DNA of 64,000 nucleotides from Hippopus hippopus (taxonomy: Eukaryota; Mollusca; Bivalvia; Cardiida; Cardiidae): positions 37,136,493 to 37,200,492 of the forward strand of contig OX328108.1 in assembly GCA_946811185.2 (NCBI GenBank), given 5' to 3'. Each line of letters opens with the position of its first letter. Within the stretch, counting starts at the first letter, position 1. Below are positions 46,201-59,492 of the stretch, piece after piece. Under the pieces are notes generated by a model. The model did no database searches. It was not told the DNA's origin and was given only the letters and a program-made list of their open reading frames with translations. A program made the position numbers and the translations under genes.

Positions 46201-48161
46201 TTCTTTTTTATCTTACTAGGGCCATTTTATTGGCATTGATACTTTGAATATGCTCAGATGATCAATGTACAGTGTAGAAACCCCAGAAAATAAGAAAATA
46301 ATGTCACAAGTGGCTGAAAAAGACTGAAAACTCTTTCAGTAGCAACTGATTTCTATTGCATAAATCAAACAAAGGGAACTAAATTTTATTATTATTTTTT
46401 TTTAATCTCTTTTTCCCGTAACAAGAAACCCAGTTACGTTGACTACCGTCTCATACGTGCCAGTTACGCACCCGCGAAAACACGAAAAATCGACTTACGG
46501 CACATTCCATAGCAGACGACACCTCTTGCTTAAGTCAAATATAGGGAATTTTTTTTGTTCTTTTTTATCTTACTAGGGCCATTTTATTGGCATTGATACT
46601 TTGAATATGCTCAGATGATCAATTTACAGTGTAGAAACCCCAGAAAATAATGTCACAAGTAGCTAAAAAAGACTGAAAACTCTTTCAGTAGCAACTGATT
46701 TCTATTGCATAAATCAAACAAAGGGAACTAAATTTTATTATTATTTTTTTTAATCTCTTTTTACCGTAACAAGAAACCCAGTTACGTTGACTACCATGTC
46801 ATACGTGCCAGTTAGGCACCCGCGAAAACACGAAAAATCGACTTACGGCACATTCCATAGCAGACGACACCTCTTGCTTAAGTCAAATATAGGGAATTTT
46901 TTTTGTTCTTTTTTATCTTACTAGGGCCATTTTATTGGCATTGATACTTTAAATATGCTCAGATGATGAATGTACAGTGTAGAAACCCCAGAAGATAATG
47001 TTACAAGTGCCTAAAAAAGACTGAAAACTCTTTCAGTAGCAACTGATTTCTATTGCATAAATCAAACAAAGGGAACTAAATTTTTATTATTATTTTTTGT
47101 AATCTCTTTTTACCGTAACAAGAAACCCAAATTACGTTGACTAATCTCTCATACGTGCCAGTTACGCACCCGCGAAAACACGAAGAATCGACTTACGGCA
47201 CATTCCATAGCAGACGACACCTCTTGCTTAAGTCAAATATAGGGAATTTTTTTTGTTCTTTTTTATCTTACTAGGGCCATTTTATTGGCATTGATACTTT
47301 GAATATGCTCAGATGATCAATGTACAGTGTAGAAACCCCAGAAGATAATGTCACAAGTGGCTAAAAAAGACTGAAAACTCTTTCAGTAGCAACTGATTTC
47401 TATTGCATAAATCAAACAAAGGGAACTAAATTTTTACTTTTTTTGTAATCTCTTTTTACCGTAACAAGAAACCCAGTTACGTTGACTACTGTCTCATACG
47501 TGCCAGTTACGCACCCGCGAAAACACGAAAAATCGACTTACGGCACATTCCATAGCAGACGACACCTCTTGCTTAAGTCAAATATAGGGAATTTTTTTTG
47601 TTCTTTTTTATCTTACTAGGGCCATTTTATTGGCATTGATACTTTGAATATGCTCAGATGATCAATGTACAGTGTAGAAACCCCAGAAAATAAGAAAATA
47701 ATGTCACAAGTGGCTGAAAAAGACTGAAAACTCTTTCAGTAGCAACTGATTTCTATTGCATAAATCAAACAAAGGGAACTAAATTTTATTATTATTTTTT
47801 TTTTATCTCTTTTTACCGTAACAAGAAACCCAGTTACGTTGACTACCGTCTCATACGTGCCAGTTACGCACCCGCGAAAACACGAAAAATCGACTTACGG
47901 CACATTCCATAGCAGACGACACCTCTTGCTTAAGTCAAATATAGGGAATTTTTTTTGTTCTTTTTTATCTTACTAGGGCCATTTTATTGGCATTGATACT
48001 TTGAATATGCTCAGATGATCAATGTACAGTGTAAAAACCCCAGAAGATAATGTCACAAGTGGCTAAAAAAGACTGAAAACTCTTTCAGTAGCAACTGATT
48101 TCTATTGCATAAATCAAACAAAGGGAACTAAATTTTATTATTTTTTTAATCTCTTTTTACC

Positions 48162-48507
48162 GTAACAAGAAACCCAGTTACGTTGACTACCGTCTCATAC
48201 GTGCCAGTTATGCGCCCGCGAAAACATGAAAAATCGACTTACGGCACATTCCATAGCAGACGACACCTCTTGCTTAAATGAAATATAGGGAATTTTTTTT
48301 TGTTCTTTTTTATCTTACTAGGGCCATTGAAATGGCATTGATAGTTTGAATATGCTCAGATGATCAATGTACAGTGTAGAAACCCCAGAAGATAATGTCA
48401 CAAGTGCCTAAAAAAGACTGAAAACTCTTTCAGTAGCAACTGATTTCTATTGCATAAATCAAACAAAGGGAACTAAATTTTTACTTTTTTTTTAATCTCT
48501 TTTTACC
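48162..48507 (+). repeat. Orphan block-edge monomer (array 10, second)
   Basis: Same back half as the copy at 42915, one large period downstream. Followed by the AAATTTTTACTTTTTTTTT/ACTCTCTC monomer. Confidence 0.72.
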
Positions 48508-51500
48508 GTAACAAGAAACCCAGTTACGTTGACTACTCTCTCATACGTGCCAGTTACGCACCCGCGAAAACACGAAAAATCGACTTACAGCACATTCCAT
48601 AGCAGACGACACCTCTTGCTTAAGTCAAGTATAGGGATTTTTGTTTCTTCTTTTTTATCTTACTAGGGCCATTTTATTGGCATTGATACTTTGAATATGC
48701 TCAGATGATCAATGTACAGTGTAGAAACCCCAGAAAATAAGAAAATAATGTCACAAGTGGCTGAAAAAGACTGAAAACTCTTTCAGTAGCAACTGATTTC
48801 TATTGCATAAATCAAACAAAGGGAACTAAATTTTATTATTATTCTTTTTTAATCTCTTTTTACCGTAACAAGAAACCCAGTTACGTTGACTACCGTCTCA
48901 TACGTGCCAGTTACGCACCCGCGAAAACACGAAAAATCGACTTACGGCACATTCCATAGCAGACGACACCTCTTGCTTAAGTCAAATATAGGGAATTTTT
49001 TTTGTTCTTTTTTATCTTACTAGGGCCATTTTATTGGCATTGATACTTTGAATATGCTCAGATGATCAATTTACAGTGTAGAAACCCCAGAAAATAATGT
49101 CACAAGTGGCTAAAAAAGACTGAAAACTCTTTCAGTAGCAACTGATTTCTATTGCATAAATCAAACAAAGGGAACTAAATTTTTATTATTTTTTTTTTAA
49201 TCTCTTTTTATACCGTGACAAGAAACCCAGTTACGTTGACTACCGTCTCATACGTGCCAGTTACCCACCCGCGAAAACACGAAAAATCGACTTACGGCAC
49301 ATTCCATAGCAGACGACACCTCTTGCTTAAGTCAAATATAGGGAATTTTTTTTGTTCTTTTTTATCTTACTAGGGCCATTTTACTGGCATTGATACTTTG
49401 AATATGCTCAGATGATCAATGTACAGTGTAAAAACCCCAGAAGATAATGTCACAAGTGGCTGAAAAAGACTGAAAACTCTTTCAGTAGCAACTGATTTCT
49501 ATTGCATAAATCAAACAAAGGGAACTAAATTTTATTATTATTTTTTTTAATCTCTTTTTACCGTAACAAGAAACCCAGTTACGTTGACTACCGTGTCATA
49601 CGTGCCAGTTACGCACCCGCGAAAACACGAAAAATCGACTTACGGCACATTCCATAGCAGACGACACCTCTTGCTTAAGTCAAATATAGGGAATTTTTTT
49701 TGTTCTTTTTTATCTTACTAGGGCCATTTTATTGGCATTGATACTTTGAATATGCTCAGGTGATCAATGTACAGTGTAACAACCCCAGAAGATAATGTCA
49801 CAAGTGCCTAAAAAAGACTGAAAACTCTTTCAGTAGCAACTGATTTCTATTGCATAAATCAAACAAAGGGAACTAAATTTTTATTATTATTTTTTTTAAT
49901 CTCTTTTTACCGTAACAAGAAACCCAGTTACGTTGACTACCGTCTCATACGTGCCAGTTACGCACCCGCGAAAACACGAAAAATCGACTTACGGCACATT
50001 CCATAGCAGACGACACCTCTTGCTTAAGTCAAATATAGGGAATTTTTTTTGTTCTTTTTTATCTTACTAGGGCCATTTTATTGGCATTGATACTTTAAAT
50101 ATGCTCAGATGATCAATGTACAGTGTAGAAACCCCAGAAGATAATGTCACAAGTGGCTAAAAAAGACTGAAAACTCTTTCAGTAGCAACTGATTTCTATT
50201 GCATAAATCAAACAAAGGGAACTAAATTTTCATTATTATTTTTTTTAATCTCTTTTTACCGTAACAAGAAACCCAGTTACGTTGACTACTCTCTCATACG
50301 TGCCAGTTACGCACCCGCGAAAACACGAAAAATCGACTTACGGCACATTCCATAGCAGACGACACCTCTTGCTTAAGTCAAATATAGGGAATTTTTTTTG
50401 TTCTTTTTTATCTTACTAGGGCCATTTTATTGGCATTGATACTTTGAATATGCTCAGATGATCAATTTACAGTGTAGAAACCCCAGAAAATAAGAAAATA
50501 ATGTCACAAGTGGCTGAAAAAGACTGAAAACTCTTTCAGTAGCAACTGATTTCTATTGCATAAATCAAACAAAGGGAACTAAATTTTATTATTTTTTTTT
50601 TTTATCTCCTTTTACCGTAACAAGAAACCCAGTTACGTTGACTACCGTCTCATACGTGCCAGTTACGCACTCGCGAAAACACGAAAAATCGACTTACGGC
50701 ACATTCCATAGCAGACGACATCTCTTGCTTAAGTCAAATATAGGCAATTTTTTTTGTTCTTTTTTATCTTACTAGGGCCATTTTATTGGCATTGATACTT
50801 TGAATATGCTCAGATGATCAATGTACAGTGTAAAAACCCCAGAAGATAATGTCACAAGTGGCTAAAAAAGACTGAAAACTCTTTCAGTAGCAACTGATTT
50901 CTATTGCATAAATCAAACAAAGGGAACTAAATTTTATTATTTTTTTAATCTCTTTTTACCGTAACAAGAAACCCAGTTACGTTGACTACCGTCTCATACG
51001 TGCCAGTTATGCGCCCGCGAAAACATGAAAAATCGACTTACGGCACATTCCATGGCAGATGACACCTCTTGCTTAAATCAAATATAGGGAATTTTTTTTT
51101 GTTCTTTTTTATCTTACTAGGGCCATTTTATTGGCATTGATACTTTGAATATGCTCAGATGATCAATGTACAGTGTAAAAACCCCAGAAGATAATGTCAC
51201 AAGTGCCTAAAAAAGACTGAAAACTCTTTCAGTAGCAACTGATTTCTATTGCATAAATCAAACAAAGGGAACTAAATTTTTACTTTTTTTGTAATCTCTT
51301 TTTACCGTAACAAGAAACCCAGTTACGTTGACTACTCTCTCATACGTGCCAGTTACGCACCCGCGAAAACACGAAAAATCGACTTACGGCACATTCCATA
51401 GCAGACGACACCTCTTGCTTAAGTCAAGTATAGGGATTTTTGTTTCTTCTTTTTTATCTTACTAGGGCCATTTTATTGGCATTGATACTTTGAATATGCT

Positions 51501-51663
51501 CAGATGATCAATGTACAGTGTAGAAACCCCAGAAAATAAGAAAATAATGTCACAAGTGGCTGAAAAAGACTGAAAACTCTTTCAGTAGCAACTGATTTCT
51601 ATTGCATAAATCAAACAAAGGGAACTAAATTTTATTATTATTTTTTTTTAATCTCTTTTTCCC

Positions 51664-52012
51664 GTAACAAGAAACCCAGTTACGTTGACTACCGTCTCAT
51701 ACGTGCCAGTTAGGCACCCGCGAAAACACGAAAAATCGACTTACGGCACATTCCATAGCAGACGACACCTCTTGCTTAAGTCAAATATAGGGAATTTTTT
51801 TTGTTCTTTTTTATCTTACTAGGGCCATTTTATTGGCATTGATACTTTAAATATGCTCAGATGATGAATGTACAGTGTAGAAACCCCAGAAGATAATGTT
51901 ACAAGTGCCTAAAAAAGACTGAAAACTCTTTCAGTAGCAACTGATTTCTATTGCATAAATCAAACAAAGGGAACTAAATTTTTATTATTATTTTTTGTAA
52001 TCTCTTTTTACC
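51664..52012 (+). repeat. Chimeric monomer from an in-register one-monomer deletion
   Basis: The front matches the monomer at 46418-46766 (CCCGTAAC front, ACCGTCTC). The back matches the next one at 46767-47114 (GTTAGGCACC, GATGATGAATG, GTTACAAG). The two were fused within the shared stretch ATACGTGCCAGTTA (about 51699-51712), removing one monomer. This explains the 5,247 to 4,898 bp shift. Confidence 0.85.
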
Positions 52013-53059
52013 GTAACAAGAAACCCAAATTACGTTGACTAATCTCTCATACGTGCCAGTTACGCACCCGCGAAAACACGAAGAATCGACTTACGGCACA
52101 TTCCATAGCAGACGACACCTCTTGCTTAAGTCAAATATAGGGAATTTTTTTTGTTCTTTTTTATCTTACTAGGGCCATTTTATTGGCATTGATACTTTGA
52201 ATATGCTCAGATGATCAATGTACAGTGTAGAAACCCCAGAAGATAATGTCACAAGTGGCTAAAAAAGACTGAAAACTCTTTCAGTAGCAACTGATTTCTA
52301 TTGCATAAATCAAACAAAGGGAACTAAATTTTTACTTTTTTTGTAATCTCTTTTTACCGTAACAAGAAACCCAGTTACGTTGACTACTGTCTCATACGTG
52401 CCAGTTACGCACCCGCGAAAACACGAAAAATCGACTTACGGCACATTCCATAGCAGACGACACCTCTTGCTTAAGTCAAATATAGGGAATTTTTTTTGTT
52501 CTTTTTTATCTTACTAGGGCCATTTTATTGGCATTGATACTTTGAATATGCTCAGATGATCAATGTACAGTGTAGAAACCCCAGAAAATAAGAAAATAAT
52601 GTCACAAGTGGCTGAAAAAGACTGAAAACTCTTTCAGTAGCAACTGATTTCTATTGCATAAATCAAACAAAGGGAACTAAATTTTATTATTATTTTTTTT
52701 TTATCTCTTTTTACCGTAACAAGAAACCCAGTTACGTTGACTACCGTCTCATACGTGCCAGTTACGCACCCGCGAAAACACGAAAAATCGACTTACGGCA
52801 CATTCCATAGCAGACGACACCTCTTGCTTAAGTCAAATATAGGGAATTTTTTTTGTTCTTTTTTATCTTACTAGGGCCATTTTATTGGCATTGATACTTT
52901 GAATATGCTCAGATGATCAATGTACAGTGTAAAAACCCCAGAAGATAATGTCACAAGTGGCTAAAAAAGACTGAAAACTCTTTCAGTAGCAACTGATTTC
53001 TATTGCATAAATCAAACAAAGGGAACTAAATTTTATTATTTTTTTAATCTCTTTTTACC

Positions 53060-53405
53060 GTAACAAGAAACCCAGTTACGTTGACTACCGTCTCATACGT
53101 GCCAGTTATGCGCCCGCGAAAACATGAAAAATCGACTTACGGCACATTCCATAGCAGACGACACCTCTTGCTTAAATGAAATATAGGGAATTTTTTTTTG
53201 TTCTTTTTTATCTTACTAGGGCCATTGAAATGGCATTGATAGTTTGAATATGCTCAGATGATCAATGTACAGTGTAGAAACCCCAGAAGATAATGTCACA
53301 AGTGCCTAAAAAAGACTGAAAACTCTTTCAGTAGCAACTGATTTCTATTGCATAAATCAAACAAAGGGAACTAAATTTTTACTTTTTTTTTAATCTCTTT
53401 TTACC
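53060..53405 (+). repeat. Orphan block-edge monomer (array 10, third)
   Basis: Third copy of the same orphan, again followed by the AAATTTTTACTTTTTTTTT/ACTCTCTC monomer rather than a block. Confidence 0.72.
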
Positions 53406-55155
53406 GTAACAAGAAACCCAGTTACGTTGACTACTCTCTCATACGTGCCAGTTACGCACCCGCGAAAACACGAAAAATCGACTTACAGCACATTCCATAG
53501 CAGACGACACCTCTTGCTTAAGTCAAGTATAGGGATTTTTGTTTCTTCTTTTTTATCTTACTAGGGCCATTTTATTGGCATTGATACTTTGAATATGCTC
53601 AGATGATCAATGTACAGTGTAGAAACCCCAGAAAATAAGAAAATAATGTCACAAGTGGCTGAAAAAGACTGAAAACTCTTTCAGTAGCAACTGATTTCTA
53701 TTGCATAAATCAAACAAAGGGAACTAAATTTTATTATTATTCTTTTTTAATCTCTTTTTACCGTAACAAGAAACCCAGTTACGTTGACTACCGTCTCATA
53801 CGTGCCAGTTACGCACCCGCGAAAACACGAAAAATCGACTTACGGCACATTCCATAGCAGACGACACCTCTTGCTTAAGTCAAATATAGGGAATTTTTTT
53901 TGTTCTTTTTTATCTTACTAGGGCCATTTTATTGGCATTGATACTTTGAATATGCTCAGATGATCAATTTACAGTGTAGAAACCCCAGAAAATAATGTCA
54001 CAAGTGGCTAAAAAAGACTGAAAACTCTTTCAGTAGCAACTGATTTCTATTGCATAAATCAAACAAAGGGAACTAAATTTTTATTATTTTTTTTTTAATC
54101 TCTTTTTATACCGTGACAAGAAACCCAGTTACGTTGACTACCGTCTCATACGTGCCAGTTACCCACCCGCGAAAACACGAAAAATCGACTTACGGCACAT
54201 TCCATAGCAGACGACACCTCTTGCTTAAGTCAAATATAGGGAATTTTTTTTGTTCTTTTTTATCTTACTAGGGCCATTTTACTGGCATTGATACTTTGAA
54301 TATGCTCAGATGATCAATGTACAGTGTAAAAACCACAGAAGATAATGTCACAAGTGGCTGAAAAAGACTGAAAACTCTTTCAGTAGCAACTGATTTCTAT
54401 TGCATAAATCAAACAAAGGGAACTAAATTTTTATTATTTTTTTTTTAATCTCTTTTTATACCGTGACAAGAAACCCAGTTACGTTGACTACCGTCTCATA
54501 CGTGCCAGTTACGCACCCGCAAAAACACGAAAAATCGACTTACGGCACATTCCATAGCAGACGACACCTCTTGCTTCAGTCAAATATAGGGATTTTTTTT
54601 TGTTCTTTTTTATCTTACTAGGGCCATTTTATTGGCATTGATACTTTGAATATGCTCAGATGATCAATGTACAGTGTAAAAACCCCAGAAGATAATGTCA
54701 CAAGTGGCTAAAAAAGACTGAAAACTCTTTCAGTAGCAACTGATTTCTATTGCATAAATCAAACAAAGGGAACTAAATTTTATTTTTTTTTTAATCTCTT
54801 TTTACCGTAACAAGAAACCCAGTTACGTTGACTACCGTCTCATACGTGCCAGTTATGCGCCCGCGAAAACATGAAAAATCGACTTACGGCACATTCCATA
54901 GTAGACGACACCTCTTGCTTAAATCAAATATAGGGAATTTTTTTGTTCTTTTTTATCTTACTAGGGCCATTGAAATGGCATTGATAGTTTGAATATGCTC
55001 AGATGATCAATGTACAGTGTAGAAACCCCAGAAGATAATGTCACAAGTGCCTAAAAAAGACTGAAAACTCTTTCAGTAGCAACTGATTTCTATTGCATAA
55101 ATCAAACAAAGGGAACTAAATTTTTATTATTTTTTTTTTAATCTCTTTTTATACC

Positions 55156-56327
55156 GTGACAAGAAATCCAGTTGCGTTGACTACCGTCCCATACGTGCCA
55201 GTTATGCGCCCGCGAAAACATGAAAAATCGACTTACGGCACATTCCATAGCAGACGACACCTGTTGCCTAAGTCAAATATAGGGAAATTTTTTTTTTCGT
55301 TTTCTCTTACTAGGGCCATTGAATTGGTTACGATGACTATCGCACCCATACGTGACCGTTACGTGCTGTGCATAAAATCATAAAATCAACTAGGACACTT
55401 TCGGAGGCAACTGATACCTGTTGCACAAATCAAAGAAAGGTAAACCAAATTCGTTTTCTTACCAAGGTCATGAAAAACATTGAACCAATTTTGGTGACCG
55501 TGTGAGTCATAAGTCGATTTTATGTTTAACCGCTGCGCAAAAACATTGATTCAGAAGCAACGGGTTGCTGTTGCATAAACTTTTTCCAATAAGAAATCTT
55601 GTTCTTGTTTGAAGAATTTAGAAATAGGCCAATGAAATACAATAAGATGTAAGAATGACTAATAATAAAAATAGGTAAAATAGATAAAATGGCAAAGTTA
55701 GGGATTCAACCTTTGACCATCAGGACCCAAAAAAGGTCTTGGTGCAGGGGTCAAACCCTCTTTGCGATTGAATAGGCTCAAATGACCCGAAGATTTAACA
55801 TAGATATACAGAGATTTCCCCCCCCTTCCAATCTGCCAATCAAATCTCAGGCCTCTATTAAATTATCCAATCACAGAAGCTTTTAGAAAATCAAAATGGC
55901 GTCCAATCTGCCAATCAAATCTCATCCCTCTCTCCAAATTATCCAATCAGAAAAGCTTTGAGAAATTCAATATTGCGCCCAATCAGCCAATCAAATTGCA
56001 GACACACCCACAGAATCATCCAATCAGAAAGCTTTGAGCCATTTGAAATGGCGCCCGAAAATATCGATAGAAAACAGTGAACAAGAATCGGCATAAAAGT
56101 GGATTTTAAGTCTTCTTTGAAGGCTGTTATGCAGTCCTTGGCAAACTGCCAGGCATGCACCCTCCACACATGCCAGATTTCACTGAAAATGGGCGAAAAT
56201 TTAAGAAAACAGGGTGACAGAAGACCTTGTTTTGGTGCCTTCTAGCACCTTGCAAGAGTGACTTCCCCTGATCTCTTGATTCGATTTGCTTTTCTAATTC
56301 AGGCCAACTGCCATACTGTACATTGAT
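55156..56327 (+). repeat. CCAAT block 11 (3 units)
   Basis: Three CCAAT units of a composition different from the other 3-unit blocks: unit 1 is followed by a fused unit (CCAATCTGCC.. running into CATCCCTCTC), then the oldest unit. Has AAGATGTAAG like the short subfamily but keeps AATAGATAAAATGGCAAAG. C tract of 8. Intermediate between families, so likely recombinant. Confidence 0.94.
55828..56128 (+). promoter_or_regulatory. Putative promoter, 9 CCAAT boxes (block 11)
   Basis: Three units, including the fused one. Downstream TTTGAA to CATAAAAG series intact. Confidence 0.42.
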
Positions 56328-58245
56328 ACTTTAAATATGCTAAGATGATCAATGTACAGTGTAGAAACCCCAGAAAAGAAGAAAATAATGTCACAAGTGG
56401 CCAAAAAAGACTGAAAACTCTTTCAGTAGCAACTGATTTCTATTGCATAAATCAAACAAAGGGAACTAAATTTTATTATTATTTTTTTTAATCTCTTTTT
56501 ACTGTAACAAGAAACCCAGTTACGTTGACTACTGTCTCATACGTGCCAGTTACGCACCCGCGAAAACACGAAAAATCGACTTACGGCACATTCCATAGCA
56601 GACGACACCTCTTGCTTAAGTCAAATATAGGGAATTTTTTTTGTTCTTTTTTATCTTACTAGGGCCATTTTATTGGCATTGATACTTTGAATATGCTCAG
56701 ATGATCAATTTACAGTGTAGAAACCCCAGAAAATAATGTCACAAGTGGCTGAAAAAGACTGAAAAGTCTTTCAGTAGCAACTGCTTTCTATTGCATAAAT
56801 CAAACAAAGGGAACTAAATTTTATTATTATTTTTTTTAATCTCTTTTTACCGTAACAAGAAACCCAGTTACGTTGACTACCGTGTCATCATGCCAGTTAC
56901 GCACCCGCGAAAACACGAAAAATCGACTTACGGCACATTCCATAGCAGACGACACCTCTTGCTTAAGTCAAATATAGGGAATTTTTTTTGTTCTTTTTTA
57001 TCTTACTAGGGCCATTTTATTGGCATTGATACTTTGAATATGCTCAGATGATCAACGTACAGTGTAAAAACCCCAGAAGATAATGTCACAAGTGCCTAAA
57101 AAAGACTGAAAACTCTTTCAGTAGCAACTGATTTCCATTGCATAAATCAAACAAAGGGAATTAAATTTTTATTATTTTTTTTTTAATCTCTTTTTATACC
57201 GTGACAAGAAACCCAGTTACGTTGACTACCGTCTCATACGTGCCAGTTACGCACCCGCGAAAACACGAAAAATCGACTTACGGCACATTCCATAGCAGAC
57301 GACACCTCTTGCTTAAGTCAAATATAGGGAATTTTTTTTGTTCTTTTTTATCTTACTAGGGCCATTTTATTGGCATTGATACTTTGAATATGCTCAGATG
57401 ATCAATGTACAGTGTAAAAACCCCAGAAGATAATGTCACAAGTGCCTAAAAAAGACTGAAAACTCTTTCAGTAGCAACTGATTTCTATTGCATAAATCAA
57501 ACAAAGGGAACTAAATTTTTATTATTTTTTTTTTAATCTCTTTTTATACCGTGACAAGAAACCCAGTTACGTTGACTACCGTCTCATACGTGCCAGTTAC
57601 GCACCCGCGAAAACACGAAAAATCGACTTACGGCACATTCCATAGCAGACGACACCTCTTGCTTAAGTCAAATATAGGGAATTTTTTTTGTTCTTTTTTA
57701 TCTTACTAGGGCCATTTTATTGGCATTGATACTTTGAATATGCTCAGATGATCAATGTACAGTGTAAAAACCCCAGAAGATAATGTCACAAGTGGCTAAA
57801 AAAGACTGAAAACTCTTTCAGTAGCAACTGATTTCTATTGCATAAATCAAACAAAGGGAACTAAATTTTATTATTTTTTTAATCTCTTTTTACCGTAACA
57901 AGAAACCCAGTTACGTTGACTACCGTCTCATACGTGCCAGTTATGCGCCCGCGAAAACATGAAAAATCGACTTACGGCACATTCCATAGCAGACGACACC
58001 TCTTGCTTAAATCAAATATAGGGAATTTTTTTTTGTTCTTTTTTATCTTACTAGGGCCATTGAAATGGCATTGATAGTTTGAATATGCTCAGATGATCAA
58101 TGTACAGTGTAGAAACCCCAGAAGATAATGTCACAAGTGCCTAAAAAAGACTGAAAACTCTTTCAGTAGCAACTGATTTCTATTGCATAAATCAAACAAA
58201 GGGAACTAAATTTTTATTATTTTTTTTTTAATCTCTTTTTATACC
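56328..58245 (+). repeat. Monomer array 11, 5 monomers
   Basis: Full monomers from 56504 to 58246 (1,742 bp). Private variants: ACTGTAAC at 56501, GTCATCATGCC near 56884 (a small deletion in CATACGTGCC), GATCAACGTACAG near 57050 and GGGAATTAAAT near 57155. The last two recur in array 12, so arrays 11 and 12 are sister copies about 3.1 kb apart. Confidence 0.94.
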
Positions 58246-59492
58246 GTGACAAGAAATCCAGTTGCGTTGACTACCGTCCCATAGGTGCCAGTTATGTGCC
58301 CGCGAAAACATGAAAAATCGACTTACGGCACATTCCATAGCAGACGACACCTGTTGCCTAAGTCAAATATAGGGAAATTTTTTTTTTCGTTTTCTCTTAC
58401 TAGGGCCATTGAATTGGTTACGATGACTATCGCACCCATACGTGACCGTTACGTGCTGTGCATAAAATCATAAAATCAACTAGGACACTTTCGGAGGCAA
58501 CTGATACCTGTTGCACAAATCAAAGAAAGGTAAACCAAATTCGTTTTCTTACCAAGGTCATGAAAAACATTGAACCAATTTTGGTGACCGTGTGAGTCAT
58601 AAGTCGATTTTATGTTTAACCGCTGCGCAAAAACATTGATTCAGAAGCAACGGGTTGCTGTTGCATAAACTTTTTCCAATAAGAAATCTTGTTCTTGTTT
58701 GAAGAATTTAGAAATAGGCCAATGAAATACAATAAGATGTAAGAATGACTAATAATAAAAATAGGTAAAATAGATAAAATGGCAAAGTTAGGGATTCAAC
58801 CTTTGACCATCAGGACCCAAAAAAGGTCTTGGTGCAGGGGTCAAACCCTCTTTGCGATTGAATAGGCTCAAATGACCCGAAGATTTAACATAGATATACA
58901 GAGATTTCCCCCCCCTTCCAATCTGCCAATCAAATCTCAGGCCTCTATTAAATTATCCAATCACAGAAGCTTTTAGAAAATCAAAATGGCGTCCAATCTG
59001 CCAATCAAATCTCAGGCCTCTATTAAATTATCCAATCACAGAAGCTTTTAGAAAATCAAAATGGCGTCCAATCAGCCAATCAAATCTCATCCCTCTCTCC
59101 AAATTATCCAATCAGAAAAGCTTTGAGAAATTCAATATTGCGCCCAATCAGCCAATCAAATTGCAGACACACCCACAGAATCATCCAATCAGAAAGCTTT
59201 GAGCCATTTGAAATGGCGCCCGAAAATATCGATAGAAAACAGTGAACAAGAATCGGCATAAAAGTGGATTTTAAGTCTTCTTTGAAGGCTGTTATGCAGT
59301 CCTTGGCAAACTGCCAGGCATGCACCCTCCACACATGCCAGATTTCACTGAAAATGGGCGAAAATTTAAGAAAACAGGGTGACAGAAGACCTTGTTTTGG
59401 TGCCTTCTAGCACCTTGCAAGAGTGACTTCCCCTGATCTCTTGATTCGATTTGCTTTTCTAATTCAGGCCAACTGCCATACTGTACATTGAA
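58246..59492 (+). repeat. CCAAT block 12 (4 units)
   Basis: Shares CCCATAGGTGCC with block 13 in the edge half; private GTTATGTGCC near 58291. Terminal inverted repeat has one arm mismatch (CATTGAAAC at 59487). C tract of 8. Confidence 0.95.
58918..59293 (+). promoter_or_regulatory. Putative promoter, 12 CCAAT boxes (block 12)
   Basis: Four 75-bp units and intact downstream motifs. Confidence 0.43.

Larger units (their letters stand above)
43031..54430 (+). repeat. Large tandem period of 15 then 14 monomers (5,247 and 4,898 bp)
   Basis: Private markers recur in order in each period: TTAAATGAAATATAG, TTACAGCACATTCC (43341, 48588, 53486), TTATTATTCTTTTTT, GTTACCCACCCGCG, TTTTACTGGCATTG and GTAACAACCCC (first two periods only). 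The offset drops from 5,247 to 4,898, exactly one monomer, because one monomer was deleted in the second period at 51664-52012. The third period stops matching near 54.43 kb. Confidence 0.9.
42385..55155 (+). repeat. Monomer array 10, 36 monomers
   Basis: Full monomers from 42564 to 55156 (12,592 bp), by far the longest block-free run. It is made of a 15-monomer period (5,247 bp), a 14-monomer period (4,898 bp) and a partial third copy, defined by the shared marker TTAAATGAAATATAG (GAAATA at about 43033, 48280, 53178). From about 54.43 kb the third copy switches to the sequence that ends array 8. Three orphan edge monomers sit inside. No gene is seen anywhere in it. Confidence 0.94.
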
